A model generated the notes under the pieces. It saw only the letters and a list, made by a program, of their open reading frames with translations, was not told where the DNA came from and made no database searches. From UBA668 sp041178405 (GTDB lineage: Bacteria; Actinomycetota; Acidimicrobiia; Acidimicrobiales; Ilumatobacteraceae), in contig JBEGVK010000055.1 in the NCBI GenBank assembly GCA_041178405.1, positions 6,376 to 70,375 of the forward strand: 64,000 nt of DNA, read 5' to 3'. Positions 61,064 through 64,000 of this stretch are shown here, one piece after another. The position numbers were made by a program, and so were the translations under genes. Position 1 is the stretch's first letter, and each line of letters begins with the position of its first letter.

Positions 61064-62091
61064 TGGCCGGTACAGGAAAGGCCCACCTCCGCAGCGGCGA
61101 GCGGGTGCTGCTGCGCGTCGAGGACCTCGTCGTCGAGTTCCCCGTCGGCCGTACAGGCTTGAAGGTGAACGCGGTCAGCGGCATCAGCTTCGACGTGCTG
61201 CATGGCGAGACGCTCGGCCTCGTCGGCGAGAGCGGCTGCGGCAAGAGCACCACCGGTCGCGCCGTGATGCAGCTGCGCCGCCCCGAGGGTGGCTCGGTCG
61301 TGTTCGAGGGCAGGGAACTCACGGCCATGAAGGCCGAGGACATGCGCGAGGCACGCACGCGCATGCAGATGATCTTCCAGGACCCGATCTCGAGCCTCAA
61401 TCCGCGCCGCAAGGTCCGCGACATCGTGATGGAGCCGCTCAACATCTGGAAGCGCGGAACGGCCACCGACCGTTCGACCAAGGTCGACTCCCTGCTCGAG
61501 GAGGTCGGCATCGATCCGGCCCGCGCCGCCGAGAGCCAGCCCCATCAGTTCAGCGGCGGTCAGTGCCAGCGCATCAGCATCGCCCGCTCGCTGGTCCTCG
61601 ACCCGACGCTCATCATCTGCGACGAGCCGGTGAGCGCCCTCGACGTGAGCGTCCAGGCCCAGGTGCTCAACCTCCTGGAAGACCTGAAGGCCAAGCACGG
61701 CCTGACGATGATCTTCATCGCCCACGACCTCGCCGTGGTCAAGAACATCAGCGACCGCATCGCGGTGATGTACCTCGGCAAGATGTGCGAGGTCGCCCCG
61801 AGCGACGCTCTCTACACGTCGCCGGCGCACCACTACACGGCGGTGCTGCTCAACTCGATCCCGGTCCCCGATCCGGAGATCGCCATCACCAAGGTCGCCA
61901 TCGAGGGCGAGCCGCCGTCGCCGGTCCTTCCGCCCGCCGGCTGCCGCTTCAACCCGCGCTGCCCTGCGGCGGACGACCGCTGTCGCTCCGAGGAGCCGCA
62001 GTTGCGCGAGGTCGGCGCCGGTCACTTCGTGGCCTGCCACCACCCGCTCGTGGGTGGCGAGGCCCCGGTCTCGGTGCGCACGGGCGGCTGA
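61063..62091 (+). CDS. ABC transporter ATP-binding protein, DppF type
   Basis: A 342-residue ATPase with Walker A GLVGESGCGKSTTGR, signature FSGGQCQRISIAR, Walker B LIICDEPVSALDVSVQ and the Cys motif CRFNPRCPAADDRC. It completes the five-gene importer. ATG 61063 overlaps the previous stop. The last bases lie in a bidirectional hairpin at 62087-62120. Confidence 0.93.
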   Translation: MAGTGKAHLRSGERVLLRVEDLVVEFPVGRTGLKVNAVSGISFDVLHGETLGLVGESGCGKSTTGRAVMQLRRPEGGSVVFEGRELTAMKAEDMREARTRMQMIFQDPISSLNPRRKVRDIVMEPLNIWKRGTATDRSTKVDSLLEEVGIDPARAAESQPHQFSGGQCQRISIARSLVLDPTLIICDEPVSALDVSVQAQVLNLLEDLKAKHGLTMIFIAHDLAVVKNISDRIAVMYLGKMCEVAPSDALYTSPAHHYTAVLLNSIPVPDPEIAITKVAIEGEPPSPVLPPAGCRFNPRCPAADDRCRSEEPQLREVGAGHFVACHHPLVGGEAPVSVRTGG

Positions 62092-62120
62092 CGCCGCTCT
62101 CACACCTGTCCGGCGTCAGC
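62087..62120. terminator. bidirectional hairpin spanning two convergent stop codons
   Basis: GCTGACGCCG pairs with CGGCGTCAGC (10 bp) across a 14-nt loop. The left arm contains the DppF-type stop (62089-62091) and the right arm that of the enoyl-CoA hydratase gene (62116-62118). Confidence 0.8.
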
Positions 62121-62922
62121 TGTTGGTGTAGTCCGGCGGACGACGCTCGAGGAACGCCATCATCGCCTCGCGGTGGTCCGCGGTCGCCGACGCCATGATC
62201 TGCTGGCGGTTCTCGAGGTCGATCGCGTTCTGCATCGCCGGGATCTCGAGCGCGCCCCACATCCCCTCCTTGGTCAGCGCGACACCGAAGGGGGCGTTGC
62301 GCATGACCTCGTGGGCCTTGGTCATCGCCGCGTCCATGAGCGTGTCGTCGTCGTCCAGGAGATCGACGACGAGACCGATCCGGTAGGCCTCCTCGGCGTC
62401 GAACACCCGACCCGTGAGCATCAACTCCTGGGCCCGGGCGGCACCCACGAGTCGCGGCAGCACCCACGACGTGCCGATGTCGCACGCCGAGAGCCCGATA
62501 CGGATGAAGGCGGCGTTGAAGCGCGCCGCACGCGAGGCGAGACGGATGTCGCTGCCCAGCACGAGGGCGAAGCCACCACCGGCGGCGGGTCCGTTCACGG
62601 CGGCGATCACCGGCTGCGGGAGCGAACGCAGACGGGGCATCAACGAGGCGATGTGCTTCTGCACGGCGAACCCGGCCTGGGTGCGCCCGAGGTGCTCGGT
62701 GTGCGGCGCCGTGCCGTACCCGGTGAGGTCGAGGCCGGCGCAGAACCCCCGCCCGGCGCCGGTCAGGATGACGACCCGAACCGTCGGGTCGACGGCGATG
62801 TCACCGAGATGGTCGTGGAGCCCCTGCACGAGCTCGACGGTCATCGCGTTGAGCTTGTCAGGGCGGTTCAGGGTGAGCAGGGCGATGCCCTCGGCGGGAG
62901 AGGTGCGCTGGATGACGTCCAT
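62116..62922 (-). CDS. enoyl-CoA hydratase/isomerase family protein
   Basis: A 268-residue crotonase-fold protein. Oxyanion segments are GRGFCAGLDLTGYG and NGPAAGGGFALVLGSDIRLAS, and the region AFIRIGLSACDIGTSW lacks the common first catalytic Glu, suggesting an isomerase or hydratase variant. ATG 62922 (MDVIQRTS) has GGAGG next to it with no spacer. It ends within a hairpin shared with the peptide transporter gene. It is not close to the 2.4-kb enoyl-CoA hydratase in sequence. Confidence 0.86.
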   Translation of the reverse strand: MDVIQRTSPAEGIALLTLNRPDKLNAMTVELVQGLHDHLGDIAVDPTVRVVILTGAGRGFCAGLDLTGYGTAPHTEHLGRTQAGFAVQKHIASLMPRLRSLPQPVIAAVNGPAAGGGFALVLGSDIRLASRAARFNAAFIRIGLSACDIGTSWVLPRLVGAARAQELMLTGRVFDAEEAYRIGLVVDLLDDDDTLMDAAMTKAHEVMRNAPFGVALTKEGMWGALEIPAMQNAIDLENRQQIMASATADHREAMMAFLERRPPDYTNS

Positions 62923-63033
62923 CCTCCTACTGTGCCCTCCCCCAGACCCGCCCGACGACACGTACTGCTCGTCGCGTCAGGCGGGTGACGGCGACAGGTG
63001 GGTAGTAGCGTCAGGCCCGCTGTGGGGACCGAC

Positions 63034-64000
63034 ATGGGCCATGAGACACCGACCACCTGGCGGAGCGCGTTGCGCACCGCTGGTCTCGCGTATCTCTTCT
63101 CCCGACTGTGCGTTCTCATCGGCGCCGCGCTGATCGCAGCCGAGTTGCGCGCCGACGAGAACGTGCGGCTCGAGAAGTTCTCGACATCGCCCTGGGCCGA
63201 TCCCGACTACGCCCGCAAGGTGATCCCCAAGAACGCCCTGCGGCCGATGCTCGACGTCCTGACGTCGTGGGACGGCGTCTGGTACCTCCGCCTCGTTCGG
63301 CTCGGTTACCCGACGTTCGTGCGACCGAACGTCGACTACGACGTGTGGGACGCACGGGCGGCCTTCTTCCCGCTGTACCCGATGTCGGTGCGCGCCCTCG
63401 ACGCCGTGCTCCCGGGTGGTGACATCGAGGCGGCACTGCTGCTCAACTTCATCCTCGGGGCGGTCGCCGTCTACATCGTCGGCCTCATCGCTCGCCGTCT
63501 CTACGGAGAGTCCGTCGCCCTGAAGGCGATGGTGCTGATGTCGATGTTCCCCGGTGCGTTCGTGCTGTCGTTCGCCTACACCGAGGCCCTGTTGGTCGTG
63601 CTCGCCGCCGGCTGCCTGTGGGCGCTCTCCGAGCGACGCTGGTGGCTCGCCGGCGTGCTCGCCGCCCTTGGCACGGCGACGCGACCGAACGGCATCGCCC
63701 TCGTCGCCGCGTGCGTCGTGGCCGCGTGGATCGCCGTGCGCGAGCGACGCGAGTGGCGCTCGCTGGTCGCCGTCGCCCTCTCCCCGCTCGGCTTCGTCGG
63801 ATTCATGCTCTGGGTCGACTCCCACACCGCCGAGCGCGGTGTGTGGTTCCGCGTCCAGACCGAGGCGTGGGGCGAGGGTACGAGCTTCGGCTGGACCGCC
63901 GTACGAAGGACCGCGAAGGCGATCGCCCATCCGCTGAGCTCGCCCACCAACACGACCACCCTGACCTCGATGGTGGCACTCGTCCTGCTGTTGTGGTTCC
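63034..64000 (+). CDS. PIG-V-like membrane mannosyltransferase (3' end outside window)
   Basis: At least 322 residues, open to the window edge. The conserved segment TSWDGVWYLRLVRLGYPT is close to the PIG-V/glycosyltransferase signature with WD and a Tyr-rich stretch, AAFFPLYPMSVRAL follows, and several hydrophobic helices alternate (LLLNFILGAVAVYIVGLIA and others). These GT-C-like enzymes transfer mannose from a polyprenyl-linked donor outside the membrane. The ATG 63034 has GGGGACC about 5 nt upstream; GTG 63022 is an alternative. Confidence 0.72.
   Translation, partial: MGHETPTTWRSALRTAGLAYLFSRLCVLIGAALIAAELRADENVRLEKFSTSPWADPDYARKVIPKNALRPMLDVLTSWDGVWYLRLVRLGYPTFVRPNVDYDVWDARAAFFPLYPMSVRALDAVLPGGDIEAALLLNFILGAVAVYIVGLIARRLYGESVALKAMVLMSMFPGAFVLSFAYTEALLVVLAAGCLWALSERRWWLAGVLAALGTATRPNGIALVAACVVAAWIAVRERREWRSLVAVALSPLGFVGFMLWVDSHTAERGVWFRVQTEAWGEGTSFGWTAVRRTAKAIAHPLSSPTNTTTLTSMVALVLLLWF

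Overview
The window is a gene-dense, high-GC chromosomal segment of an actinobacterium (Actinomycetota). Evidence is a WhiB protein, a DUF4193-like protein, an SCO6745-family protein, and the block gcvH / FHA protein / MerR (FtsR) / DUF151 / MerR, which matches the mycobacterial Rv1826-Rv1830 order, with gcvP (Rv1832 in that genome) close by. Many genes also start leaderless, about 6-8 nt after a TANNNT box. Some family combinations suggest class Acidimicrobiia, but that is inference. I see no rRNA, CRISPR array, insertion sequence, prophage or integrase. It reads as a core chromosome with catabolic islands.

Layout. 1-6.3 kb: the end of a thyX gene, an acidic zinc-knuckle protein, small unknowns, an enoyl-CoA hydratase, an Arg/Asp-rich protein of unknown function, a gamma carbonic anhydrase-like protein and prmA. 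6.2-18 kb: a catabolic island with an FAD oxidoreductase, creatininase-family amidohydrolase, M20 carbamoylase, NMT1-type ABC importer, cytosine-deaminase-family hydrolase, gamma-glutamyltransferase, glycerophosphodiesterase and aldehyde dehydrogenase; it suggests uptake and opening of a cyclic ureide or amide. 18-23 kb: acyl-CoA ligase, SirB1-like protein, alpha/beta hydrolase, acyl-CoA dehydrogenase and a small membrane protein. 23-27 kb: ispH, a DUF512 radical-SAM protein, der and a zinc-ribbon membrane protein.

27.2-30.4 kb: tRNA-Pro(GGG), then an unusual three-gene envelope cluster (VWA-like lipoprotein, multi-spanning membrane protein, OmpA-like protein). 30.4-32.5 kb: a SRAP (HMCES/YedK) gene, an XRE-type membrane-anchored HTH protein and a HIT protein. 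32.6-40.7 kb: a phospholipid synthase, then gcvH, a zinc-ribbon FHA protein, ftsR with a long acidic insert, a DUF151 nuclease, a second MerR, gcvT, and convergent gcvP behind a tandem glycine riboswitch. 40.7-43.5 kb: SCO6745-like protein, class V aminotransferase, EamA transporter. 43.6-46 kb: two cell-wall hydrolases. 46.4-50 kb: a zinc-finger protein whose start lies inside an 18-bp palindrome, an RpiR regulator, a Fe(II)/2-oxoglutarate oxygenase and a threonine aldolase.

50-52 kb: WhiB, an aminoglycoside-phosphotransferase-like kinase and a phosphoribosyltransferase. 52-55.7 kb: a three-subunit molybdenum hydroxylase of the xanthine dehydrogenase family. 55.7-62.1 kb: a DUF5522 protein and a complete five-gene oligopeptide/dipeptide ABC importer with a strong intercistronic hairpin after the binding-protein gene. 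62.1-64 kb: an enoyl-CoA hydratase and the start of a PIG-V-like membrane mannosyltransferase cut by the window edge.

Coordinates, motifs and repeats were read by eye. Family names rest on recognised motifs and not on any search.
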